Shown here: positions 1 through 5,239 of the stretch, piece by piece
Numbering within the stretch: position 1 is the first letter of the stretch
Layout: every line of letters begins with the position of its first letter
Assembly: GCA_937942105.1 (NCBI GenBank)
Contig: CALDFS010000310.1
Location: 1 to 5,239 of the forward strand
Length of the DNA: 5,239 nt
Reading direction: 5' to 3'
Source: an uncultured Ruminococcus sp.
Lineage (GTDB): Bacteria > Bacillota > Clostridia > Oscillospirales > Ruminococcaceae
The notes under the pieces: generated by a model
What the model was told of the DNA's origin: nothing
Seen by the model: only the letters and a program-made list of their open reading frames with translations
Database searches by the model: none
Translations under genes and position numbers: made by a program

Positions 1-8
1 GCACTTTC

Positions 9-37
9 TTGATAAATTTTCAAGGAAAAAATACAAT
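9..37 (+). promoter_or_regulatory. Possible second (upstream) sigma-A promoter
   Basis: TTGATA (9-14) and TACAAT (32-37) are again spaced by 17 nt, each with one mismatch to consensus. The predicted start, near base 44, falls inside the -35 box of the stronger downstream promoter, so the two could interfere. In such AT-rich DNA a chance match is possible, and confidence is moderate to low. Confidence 0.4.
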
Positions 38-42
38 TTTGC

Positions 43-71
43 TTGACTGTTACACTGTATTCAGTTATAAT
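43..71 (+). promoter_or_regulatory. Sigma-A type promoter for the tepA operon
   Basis: The -35 box TTGACT (43-48) and -10 box TATAAT (66-71) are separated by exactly 17 nt. This is one mismatch from the full vegetative consensus at optimal spacing. Transcription should start near base 78, giving a leader of about 90 nt before tepA. No other strong promoter is seen between the genes, so it probably drives the whole cluster, including uppP and spoIIIE. Confidence 0.85.
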
Positions 72-108
72 ATATTTATATATGCACAATATATCGAATG
101 GATTAACA

Positions 109-138
109 GAATACTTTCGCTTATTTCCGAGCATAATA
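109..138 (+). promoter_or_regulatory. Possible sigma-G (forespore) promoter
   Basis: GAATA (109-113) and CATAATA (132-138) are separated by 18 nt. Both match the B. subtilis sigma-G consensus as I recall it (GHATR, about 18 nt, CATWHTA) with no mismatch. The predicted start, near base 145, lies just upstream of the tepA ribosome binding site at 157-160. TepA of B. subtilis has been linked to spore outgrowth, so forespore expression would make sense. The match is short and sits in AT-rich DNA, so chance cannot be excluded. Confidence 0.4.
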
Positions 139-156
139 GTATAAAATAATTCTTTT

Positions 157-160
157 GGAG
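157..160 (+). promoter_or_regulatory. Ribosome binding site of tepA
   Basis: GGAG at 157-160 lies 7 nt before the ATG at 168. This good spacing supports that start codon over any downstream alternative. Confidence 0.85.
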
Positions 161-167
161 ATATATT

Positions 168-857
168 ATGCCGGAAAACAACGAATCAACCGCAGAGGTA
201 ACCCAGGAGCAGGCGGAATTGAGTGAGCAGTACCGCGATATCGCAATAACCAATTCCAGTCACGTTATCCACTGCCTGAGCATCATCGGGCAGATAGAGG
301 GACATTATATTCTGCCTCCTCAGAACAAAACCACCAAGTATGAGCATATCATGCCTGCGCTTGTGGCTATAGAGCAGGACAGATCCATCGAGGGTCTGAT
401 AATAATCATCAACACCGTTGGCGGAGATGTCGAAGCGGGGCTTGCCTTGGCTGAGCTTATATCCTCGATGAAAACTCCGACGGTTTCGATTGTTGTCGGC
501 GGGGGGCACTCCATCGGCGTGCCGCTGGCGGTAAGCGCAAAGCACTCGTTTATAGTCAAGTCCGCGACTATGACGGTTCACCCCGTCCGCCTGACGGGGC
601 TGGTTCTGGGAGTGCCTCAGACGCTTTCGTATTTTGAAAAGATGCAGGAGCGCATAGTCCGCTTTGTTGCCGACAATTCCCGAATATCCGCCGAGCGATT
701 TAAAGAGCTTATGCTTCAGACCGGCGAGCTGGTTATGGATGTTGGAAGCGTTTTAACAGGTGAAGACGCCGTTAAAGAGGGTATAATAGACAGCGTCGGC
801 GGGCTGAGCGAGGCTATAGAGTGCCTTTATTCCATGATAGAATCGGGGGATTCCTAA
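168..857 (+). CDS. tepA: TepA / YmfB-type ClpP-like serine protease
   Basis: This 229-residue protein belongs to the ClpP/crotonase-fold peptidases, TepA branch. It has no signal peptide or membrane segment, so it should be cytoplasmic. In order: a polar N-terminal tail (1-25), the NTVGGDVEAG segment (82-91) at the place of ClpP's SPGG oxyanion loop, the nucleophile motif GGGHSIGVPL with Ser115, the TMTVHPVRLTG block with His138, a helical region (150-185), and the MDVGSVLTGEDAV block (190-202) leading to GIIDSVGG. The ClpP triad Asp position appears to be Gly193, with Asp191 two residues earlier, as I recall for TepA relatives. Family knowledge: B. subtilis TepA was first described as enhancing protein translocation and later linked to spore outgrowth and degradation of small acid-soluble spore proteins. 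It is first in the operon, and its stop overlaps the ylzJ start. The assignment is confident; the physiological substrate is not known here. Confidence 0.93.
   Translation: MPENNESTAEVTQEQAELSEQYRDIAITNSSHVIHCLSIIGQIEGHYILPPQNKTTKYEHIMPALVAIEQDRSIEGLIIIINTVGGDVEAGLALAELISSMKTPTVSIVVGGGHSIGVPLAVSAKHSFIVKSATMTVHPVRLTGLVLGVPQTLSYFEKMQERIVRFVADNSRISAERFKELMLQTGELVMDVGSVLTGEDAVKEGIIDSVGGLSEAIECLYSMIESGDS
845..850 (+). promoter_or_regulatory. Ribosome binding site fixing the ylzJ start at 857
   Basis: GGGGGA inside the end of tepA lies 6 nt before the ATG at 857. The frame also has an upstream ATG at 821, deep inside tepA, but the ribosome binding site and the family-typical N-terminus (MLYTI) both favour 857. 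Confidence 0.75.
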
Positions 858-1045
858 TGCTGTATACCATAATAAGCGAGTATGATGTGTTTACCCGGGG
901 CGAACAGCCGGGAAAATATTTGAGCGTTTCGGGCGGAAAGGTAGAATATACCGCCGCAGGCAAAAATAAAGTAGTAAAGAGCTTGTTTTCAACCAACCCT
1001 AAGATGTATCTTGACAAAAGGTACATTCCGGGGACAAAATTATAA
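857..1045 (+). CDS. ylzJ: YlzJ-like small protein of unknown function
   Basis: This 62-residue soluble protein has no signal peptide, membrane segment or cysteine. It resembles the YlzJ family: a short N-terminal strand (MLYTIISEYDVF), a glycine-containing middle (20-35), and the most conserved part at the C-terminus, LFSTNPKMYLD followed by YIPGTKL (43-62). That matches the family pattern of S-T-x-P-x-x-Y-L then a Pro-Gly tail. Length is close to the roughly 70 residues of B. subtilis YlzJ. It follows tepA with a one-base TAATG overlap, which suggests translational coupling. In Bacillus the same gene lies between tepA and spoIIIE, so its place here is strong support. No biochemical function is known to me. 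A small adaptor or regulator of TepA or SpoIIIE is conceivable, but that is speculation. Confidence 0.82.
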   Translation: MLYTIISEYDVFTRGEQPGKYLSVSGGKVEYTAAGKNKVVKSLFSTNPKMYLDKRYIPGTKL

Positions 1046-1050
1046 CATCA

Positions 1051-1055
1051 GGGGG
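1051..1055 (+). promoter_or_regulatory. Ribosome binding site of uppP
   Basis: GGGGG (1051-1055) in the 19-nt gap after ylzJ lies 9 nt before the ATG at 1065. It supports that start, which also gives the family-typical N-terminus directly ahead of the first catalytic motif. Confidence 0.7.
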
Positions 1056-1064
1056 TAATTACCA

Positions 1065-1928
1065 ATGTCAATTCTGTCAGCAATTTTGCAGGCCATCATT
1101 CAGGGGATAACCGAATTTCTTCCGGTTTCTTCTTCGGGGCATCTTTCACTTTATCAGCACTTCACGGGCAACAACGGCGAGGGCGCGCTGATGTTCTCGG
1201 CTCTTCTGCACTTGGGAACGCTTGCAGCTGTCTGCACGGTGTTCTATAAGCAGATATGGGAGCTTATAAAGGAATTCTGCCTTATGGTCAAGGATATATT
1301 CACCGGCAGGTTTTCGGTGAAGGATGCTTCTCCTCAAAGAAGGGTAGTGTTCATGTACATAATTTCGACTGCAATGCTCATACCCTTCGTAATCTTCAAG
1401 GGGGTATTCGAGGGCTTTTCTGAGGATGGCTCTATTCTGATGGAGGGCATATGCTTCCTATACACCGCCGCGATTCTGTTTATGGCAGACAGAACAGCCA
1501 AGGGCAGCAAAAAAGCTGTTGACATGAAGTATAAGGATGCCGCAACGATCGGCTTCTTCCAGGGCGTAGCTCTGCTTCCGGGCGTTTCCCGATCCGGCTC
1601 GACTATATCTGCGGGGCTTTTCTGCGGTCTTACCCGCGAATCCGCTGTAAGCTATTCCTTCATTTTAGGAATCCCGGCAATCCTGGGCGGATGCCTGATA
1701 GAAGTGAAGGACGGTATAGCCCAGAAGGCAGATATCGGCGTGGCTCCCTGCATAATCGGCTTTGTGGTTGCGGCTATAGTCGGATTTCTGGCTATTAAGC
1801 TTGTTCAGATGCTCATAAAGTCGGATAAGTTCAAGGTGTTCTGGATATATACCGGAATACTCGGAGCGGTTGTTATAATCATTGCAATCATTGAAGCAAT
1901 AATCGGTCATGCACTCGTAATCGGATAA
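1065..1928 (+). CDS. uppP: Undecaprenyl-diphosphatase UppP (BacA)
   Basis: This 287-residue polytopic membrane enzyme removes one phosphate from undecaprenyl diphosphate. It thereby recycles the lipid carrier for peptidoglycan and other wall polymers, and its overproduction gives bacitracin resistance in other bacteria. Both family signatures are intact. The (E/Q)xxxE motif is Q13 to E17 in QGITEFLPVSSSGHL, with catalytic Ser/His residues at 22-24 and 26. The PGxSRSxxT motif is P172 to T180, with Arg176 equivalent to the E. coli essential arginine. Hydrophobic segments lie near 42-60, 95-113, 125-141, 160-172, 195-212, 226-247 and 258-280. Length is normal for the family. A 19-nt gap separates it from ylzJ and a 25-nt gap from spoIIIE, so it is probably cotranscribed. 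In B. subtilis, uppP is elsewhere on the chromosome and has been reported to matter for sporulation. The identification is very secure. Confidence 0.97.
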   Translation: MSILSAILQAIIQGITEFLPVSSSGHLSLYQHFTGNNGEGALMFSALLHLGTLAAVCTVFYKQIWELIKEFCLMVKDIFTGRFSVKDASPQRRVVFMYIISTAMLIPFVIFKGVFEGFSEDGSILMEGICFLYTAAILFMADRTAKGSKKAVDMKYKDAATIGFFQGVALLPGVSRSGSTISAGLFCGLTRESAVSYSFILGIPAILGGCLIEVKDGIAQKADIGVAPCIIGFVVAAIVGFLAIKLVQMLIKSDKFKVFWIYTGILGAVVIIIAIIEAIIGHALVIG

Positions 1929-1939
1929 AAATACATAAA

Positions 1940-1944
1940 AAGGA
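1940..1944 (+). promoter_or_regulatory. Ribosome binding site of spoIIIE
   Basis: AAGGA (1940-1944) in the 25-nt gap after uppP lies 9 nt before the ATG at 1954 and supports that start. Confidence 0.7.
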
Positions 1945-1953
1945 TGTTATAAA

Positions 1954-4587
1954 ATGGCGCAGAAATCCTCAGCTTCTACCCGCAAAAGAACCTCAACGGC
2001 TAAAAAGAATACCAAGGCGGTAAGCGAAGCAAAAAGAATTCAAAAGCACAGAATGTGGTCAACGGTGCTGTCCATCGTGGGCGTGTTCCTTATATTCTTA
2101 ACCTGGCTTAAGGGCGAATCACTGTGGAACAGTATGCAGATGATACTTTGGGGACTGTTTGGAATAAGCGCGGCAATTGTCGCGCCTATTGTCATATATG
2201 TAGCAATAATGCTGGCACTGGATAAATCAAAAAGTGCGGTTGTGGTAAAGCTTGTTCAGGGGCTTCTGTTGATATTGCTTGTAAGCCCGATGTTTGAAAT
2301 TATCTACGGCTTTACATCAAAGACAGGCGCGTTTGTGGGTGAGGATTTTACAGCCAAGCTTACAAACCTATACCAGAACGGCTCGGTGAACCATCAGGGC
2401 GGCGGAGCGCTCAGCATCTTTCTGGGCGGAGCGCTGACCGGTCTTTGCGGTGAGGTCTGCGCCCTTATAATCATAATTTTGCTGATAATTCTGTTCGTCA
2501 TGCTTTTAACCAATATTACCTTTGTGGATGTTTTCAGAAGGATATCTATATGGATATCCCGCCTGAGAAGCTCTTTGAGTGAAAGCAGTGAAGAGGCTGC
2601 AATCAAGCGGCTTGAACGCGAGGAAGCCCGCCAAAAACAGCTTGCCGAGGAGGAAGCTGCCCGTGAAAAGGACCGCAGGGTGGATATAGCCAAGTTCATA
2701 ACCGACGATATGCCGCCCCATACAACCGAACCTCAGCCCGAGGATGCAGATAAGAAGCCGCGCAAAAAGCGCAAGGGCGAAAGAATGCCCGCAGACTTTA
2801 TCATGCCGGATGAGCCTGAAAAGCCGGACGAGTCTTGTGCTCCTTCGTCAGAGACTCCTGCCCCTGCAGAGCTTATGCAGGAAGAACCGCCCCATATTGA
2901 AGAAACCAAGGATATCCCGCCTTTGCGCGTTGCCGAGCCTACCTCTAAGCTTGACGATTCCAAGCTTAAATCCGCCGAGCCAGAAGTAACCACCGCCGGT
3001 GAGGATGATTCAGTCAACCCTATATATGTTGAAAAGGACGGTCAGACAGCTCTTATCGAGATGGATGATGCAGATGTTTCCGGCTATTCAGTTCCGCCGA
3101 TAGAGCTGTTGAACCCTGCAAGCCACGCCGTGGAGAGCGATGATTTGCTTATTGAAACCGACAAGAATGCCGAAACGCTGGTAGATACCTTGAAGAGCTT
3201 CGGAGTTGTAACAAGGATAGTGGGAATCCACCGTGGTCCCTCGGTAACAAGATACGAGCTTCAGCCGGCTGCGGGCGTAAAGGTTAGTAAAATCACCAGC
3301 CTTGCAGATGATATCGCGCTCAACCTCGCCGCAAACGGCGTGCGTATAGAAGCGCCAATTCCGGGAAAGGCGGCCGTTGGCATAGAGCTTGCAAACAAGG
3401 TTCGCGAGACTGTGTGCATTAGGGAGCTTATCGACAGTGATGAGTTCAGAAACGCCAACTCGAAGCTGAGCTTCCCGGTCGGACGGGATATCGAGGGCAA
3501 GATAATCGTAGGCGATATCTCCAAAATGCCGCATGTACTTATTGCGGGTACTACCGGTTCCGGTAAATCGGTGTTCACAAATTCCATAATCATGAGTATT
3601 CTATATAATGCCTCGCCGGACGAGGTAAAGCTTATACTTGTTGACCCCAAGCAGGTCGAATTCCCGGTGTATAACGGTATTCCGCACCTTTTGATTCCCG
3701 TTGTAACCGAAGCCAAAAAGGCTGCTGGCGCTTTGGGCTGGGCAGTTACCGAAATGCTTAAGAGATATAAGCTGTTTGCGGATAACGGCGTTCGCGACTT
3801 GAAGGACTACAACAAAATGGCTAAGGACAGCGACGTTTTAGCTCCTATCCCGCAGATAGTAATAGTGGTGGACGAACTTGCCGACCTTATGATGGCCGCC
3901 CCCAAGGAGGTAGAGGATTCGATCTGCCGCTTGGCACAGCTTGCGCGAGCTGCCGGTATGCACCTTATTATCGCAACACAAAGTCCGAGAGTTGATATCG
4001 TAACCGGCCTTATAAAGGCAAACATCCCTTCAAGGGTTGCCTTAAAGGTATCCAACCAGATGGATTCAAGGGTAATCTTAGACGAAGGCGGAGCAGAAAA
4101 GCTTTTAGGCAACGGCGACCTTTTGTATAAGCCGGTAGGACTTGGCAAGCCGGTAAGAGTTCAGGGAAGCTATGTTGCCACCGAGGAAATCAAGAGAGTA
4201 GTTGACTTTTTGAAGGCTCAGACCTCCTCGCAGTATGATGAAGAGGTCGCATCAGAGGTTGAAAAGCATATCCCAGTTGCAAAGGGCGAGAAGCCCGCGC
4301 AGGAGACATCCAGCGAATCAAGCGCAGAGAATAACATGACCGAGCGCGCAATAGAAGTGGTTGTAGAAGCGGGACAGGCTTCGACATCATATTTACAGCG
4401 CAGATTAAAGCTTGGCTATGCCCGCGCCGCGCGCATTATGGACGAGCTTGAGGAGATGGGAATAGTAGGTCCTGCCGACGGTGCAAAGCCAAGAGAAGTC
4501 AGGCTGACGCGCTCGCAGTGGCTTGAAAGAAAGAACACCATGCTGAATGAATCGGCTGATACCGGAAGCGGTGAGGATATATTATGA
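1954..4587 (+). CDS. spoIIIE: DNA translocase SpoIIIE/FtsK family
   Basis: This 877-residue membrane-anchored hexameric ATPase moves double-stranded DNA through a closing septum. The N-terminus (1-33) is basic and rich in Ser/Thr/Lys. Membrane segments lie near 35-53, 63-89, 96-119 and 150-190; the last is long and may hold a re-entrant or double segment. A charged stretch at 211-243 (Glu/Arg/Ala) looks like a coiled coil, followed by an acidic, proline-rich linker to about 395. The motor has an alpha domain (about 398-490), Walker A GTTGSGKS (532-539), Walker B IVIVVDE (635-641) and the ANIPSR and DEGGAEKLLG blocks (689-719). A winged-helix gamma domain (about 795-852) carries the DNA-reading YLQRRLKLGYARAARIMDE helix. 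It is longer than B. subtilis SpoIIIE (787 residues), mainly in the linker. The segment ATQSPRVD (674-681) differs from the usual ATQRPSVD. FtsK versus SpoIIIE naming is not decidable from sequence; the TepA/YlzJ context favours SpoIIIE. Confidence 0.95.
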   Translation: MAQKSSASTRKRTSTAKKNTKAVSEAKRIQKHRMWSTVLSIVGVFLIFLTWLKGESLWNSMQMILWGLFGISAAIVAPIVIYVAIMLALDKSKSAVVVKLVQGLLLILLVSPMFEIIYGFTSKTGAFVGEDFTAKLTNLYQNGSVNHQGGGALSIFLGGALTGLCGEVCALIIIILLIILFVMLLTNITFVDVFRRISIWISRLRSSLSESSEEAAIKRLEREEARQKQLAEEEAAREKDRRVDIAKFITDDMPPHTTEPQPEDADKKPRKKRKGERMPADFIMPDEPEKPDESCAPSSETPAPAELMQEEPPHIEETKDIPPLRVAEPTSKLDDSKLKSAEPEVTTAGEDDSVNPIYVEKDGQTALIEMDDADVSGYSVPPIELLNPASHAVESDDLLIETDKNAETLVDTLKSFGVVTRIVGIHRGPSVTRYELQPAAGVKVSKITSLADDIALNLAANGVRIEAPIPGKAAVGIELANKVRETVCIRELIDSDEFRNANSKLSFPVGRDIEGKIIVGDISKMPHVLIAGTTGSGKSVFTNSIIMSILYNASPDEVKLILVDPKQVEFPVYNGIPHLLIPVVTEAKKAAGALGWAVTEMLKRYKLFADNGVRDLKDYNKMAKDSDVLAPIPQIVIVVDELADLMMAAPKEVEDSICRLAQLARAAGMHLIIATQSPRVDIVTGLIKANIPSRVALKVSNQMDSRVILDEGGAEKLLGNGDLLYKPVGLGKPVRVQGSYVATEEIKRVVDFLKAQTSSQYDEEVASEVEKHIPVAKGEKPAQETSSESSAENNMTERAIEVVVEAGQASTSYLQRRLKLGYARAARIMDELEEMGIVGPADGAKPREVRLTRSQWLERKNTMLNESADTGSGEDIL
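2401..2435 (+). repeat. Short direct repeat inside spoIIIE (GGAL motif twice)
   Basis: The 11-base word GGCGGAGCGCT occurs at 2401-2411 and again at 2425-2435, exactly 24 bases apart and in frame. It encodes GGALS (150-154) and GGALT (158-162), a glycine-rich stretch entering the last membrane segment. Glycine-rich sequence is common here in the family, so this may be a small local duplication or simple codon coincidence. Confidence 0.6.
4573..4576 (+). promoter_or_regulatory. Ribosome binding site of ygiQ inside the spoIIIE end
   Basis: GAGG (4573-4576) lies 7 nt before the ATG at 4584, which overlaps the spoIIIE stop as ATGA. A second in-frame ATG at 4608, preceded by GGCGGAG (4596-4602 region), would shorten the protein by 8 residues and is a real alternative, since the family match begins only after it. 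Confidence 0.6.
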
Positions 4588-5239
4588 GCATTGATGGCGG
4601 AGCTATAATGAAAACCGAAAGCGGCTTTATCCCTGTTTCGCGTGAGGAAATGCTGAAATTGGGCATAGAGCAATTTGATTTTGTTTACATTTTAGGGGAC
4701 GCTTATGTTGATCACCCCAGCTTCGGCGCGGCTATAATATCCCGAGTGCTGGAGCATAACGGCTTTACAATAGGAATAATCGCTCAGCCGAATTGGCATT
4801 CAGACGGCGACTTTATGCGGCTCGGCAAGCCCAAGCTCGGATTCTTAGTTTCGGCTGGCAACATAGATTCTATGGTTGCGCACTATTCCGTAGCCAAAAA
4901 GCGCCGCGATTTTGACGCTTATTCCCCCGGAAATAAGGCTGGCAGACGACCCGACCGGGCGGTGATAGTATACTCTAACATTCTAAGAAGGCTCTACCCC
5001 GATACCCCCATCCTTTTGGGCGGATTAGAAGCCTCGCTGCGCCGTTTTGCACATTATGACTATTGGGATGATGCCGTCCGCCCATCGGTTTTGGTTGATT
5101 CCAAGGCTGATATTCTTATGTTCGGAATGGGCGAAAACTGCATTGTGGAGCTTGCAAACAGACTTAAAGCGGGTGAGGACGTACATTCCATCCGCGATGT
5201 AAGAGGTACCTGCTACCTCTGCCCGACGGTCGAGCCGCC
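4584..5239 (+). CDS. ygiQ: YgiQ-family radical SAM protein, N-terminal part (runs off the window)
   Basis: The frame is open from the ATG at 4584 to the window edge, giving 218 full codons and no stop. It matches the N-terminal domain of the YgiQ (UPF0313) radical SAM family. Visible signatures are GDAYVDHPSFG (38-48), IGIIAQPNW (63-71), GGLEASLRRFAHYDYW (146-161), DSKADILMFGMGE (172-184) and RGTCYLCP (208-215). Full-length members are around 600-740 residues. The CxxxCxxC motif that binds the iron-sulfur cluster lies further along and is not in this window, so catalytic competence cannot be judged. The family's reaction and substrate are unknown to me. It overlaps spoIIIE by 4 bases, so coupled translation and cotranscription are likely; a functional link with DNA translocation is not established. 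An alternative start is Met9 at 4608. Confidence 0.93.
   Translation, partial: MSIDGGAIMKTESGFIPVSREEMLKLGIEQFDFVYILGDAYVDHPSFGAAIISRVLEHNGFTIGIIAQPNWHSDGDFMRLGKPKLGFLVSAGNIDSMVAHYSVAKKRRDFDAYSPGNKAGRRPDRAVIVYSNILRRLYPDTPILLGGLEASLRRFAHYDYWDDAVRPSVLVDSKADILMFGMGENCIVELANRLKAGEDVHSIRDVRGTCYLCPTVEP

Larger units (their letters stand above)
1..167 (+). other. AT-rich leader / intergenic region upstream of the operon
   Basis: This stretch is non-coding and much richer in A and T than the genes after it. It carries the candidate promoters listed separately and ends in the tepA ribosome binding site. A 6-bp inverted repeat (ATATAT at 78-83 and 89-94, loop GCACA) lies at the expected start point of the main promoter. 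It could be an operator, but it is short and AT-only, so it may be chance. I see no tRNA, recognised riboswitch or rho-independent terminator. The 62-codon minus-strand frame across 65-253 has no convincing start context and overlaps tepA, so I do not call it a gene. Confidence 0.75.

Noticed and set aside
17..29. TTTTC-AAG-GAAAA hairpin considered as a terminator of an upstream gene
   Set aside because: The stem is only 5 bp, mostly A-T, with no GC-rich core and no proper T-run after it.
111..142. ATACT (111-115) and AGTAT (138-142) inverted repeat considered as an operator or riboswitch stem
   Set aside because: Only 5 bp pair, with a 22-nt loop and no extension in either direction; too weak to call.
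65..253. Minus-strand 62-codon reading frame covering the leader and the start of tepA
   Set aside because: It overlaps tepA, crosses the promoter region, has no recognisable family features, and its composition reflects AT-rich non-coding DNA.
501..506. Run of six G in tepA, considered as a phase-variation tract
   Set aside because: Six bases is short for slipped-strand variation, and the run encodes the conserved glycines before the catalytic serine.
1948..1953. TATAAA just before spoIIIE considered as a -10 box for an internal promoter
   Set aside because: There is no -35-like box at suitable spacing upstream, and the sequence directly abuts the start codon.
2744..2989. Plus-strand frame of 81 codons within the spoIIIE linker
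   Set aside because: It is an out-of-frame shadow of the charged linker, with no suitable ribosome binding site and low-complexity Arg/Leu/Ser content.
3088..3716. Long minus-strand frames (148 and 151 codons) inside spoIIIE
   Set aside because: They lie wholly within the conserved motor domain of spoIIIE and show no protein family character; they are antisense shadows.

Overview
The window looks like a compact housekeeping operon from a low-to-moderate GC Firmicute, most likely a Clostridia member of the Ruminococcaceae/Oscillospiraceae type. The evidence is strong AGGAGG-like ribosome binding sites, a sigma-A-type promoter in an AT-rich leader, a TepA–YlzJ–SpoIIIE gene order known from Bacillus and its relatives, and a SpoIIIE-type DNA translocase. 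The family-level placement is an inference from overall protein character, not from a marker gene.

Layout: bases 1-167 are an AT-rich non-coding leader with one very good sigma-A promoter, a second possible sigma-A promoter just upstream, and a sequence matching the forespore sigma-G consensus. Five genes follow, all on the + strand: tepA (ClpP-like serine protease, 168-857), a ylzJ-like small gene (857-1045), uppP (undecaprenyl-diphosphatase, 1065-1928), spoIIIE/ftsK (DNA translocase, 1954-4587), and the first 218 codons of a YgiQ-family radical SAM protein (4584 to the window end). Gaps are 25 nt or less and two junctions overlap (TAATG at tepA/ylzJ, ATGA at spoIIIE/ygiQ). No terminator is visible, so one polycistronic transcript is the simplest reading.

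How the genes fit together: SpoIIIE pumps chromosomal DNA across division or sporulation septa, and UppP regenerates the lipid carrier for the peptidoglycan made at those septa. TepA is a cytoplasmic ClpP-like peptidase linked in B. subtilis to spore outgrowth. YlzJ has no known function but is a recurrent neighbour of tepA and spoIIIE. A shared link to sporulation or septum biology is plausible, and a possible sigma-G promoter would fit it, but the sequence does not prove the organism sporulates.

There is no mobile element, CRISPR array, RNA gene, phage gene or clear sign of horizontal transfer, and no wholly new system is evident. The points most worth checking are the leader promoters, the insertion of uppP between ylzJ and spoIIIE, the unknown YlzJ-like protein, the non-canonical TepA triad and a changed motif in the SpoIIIE motor.
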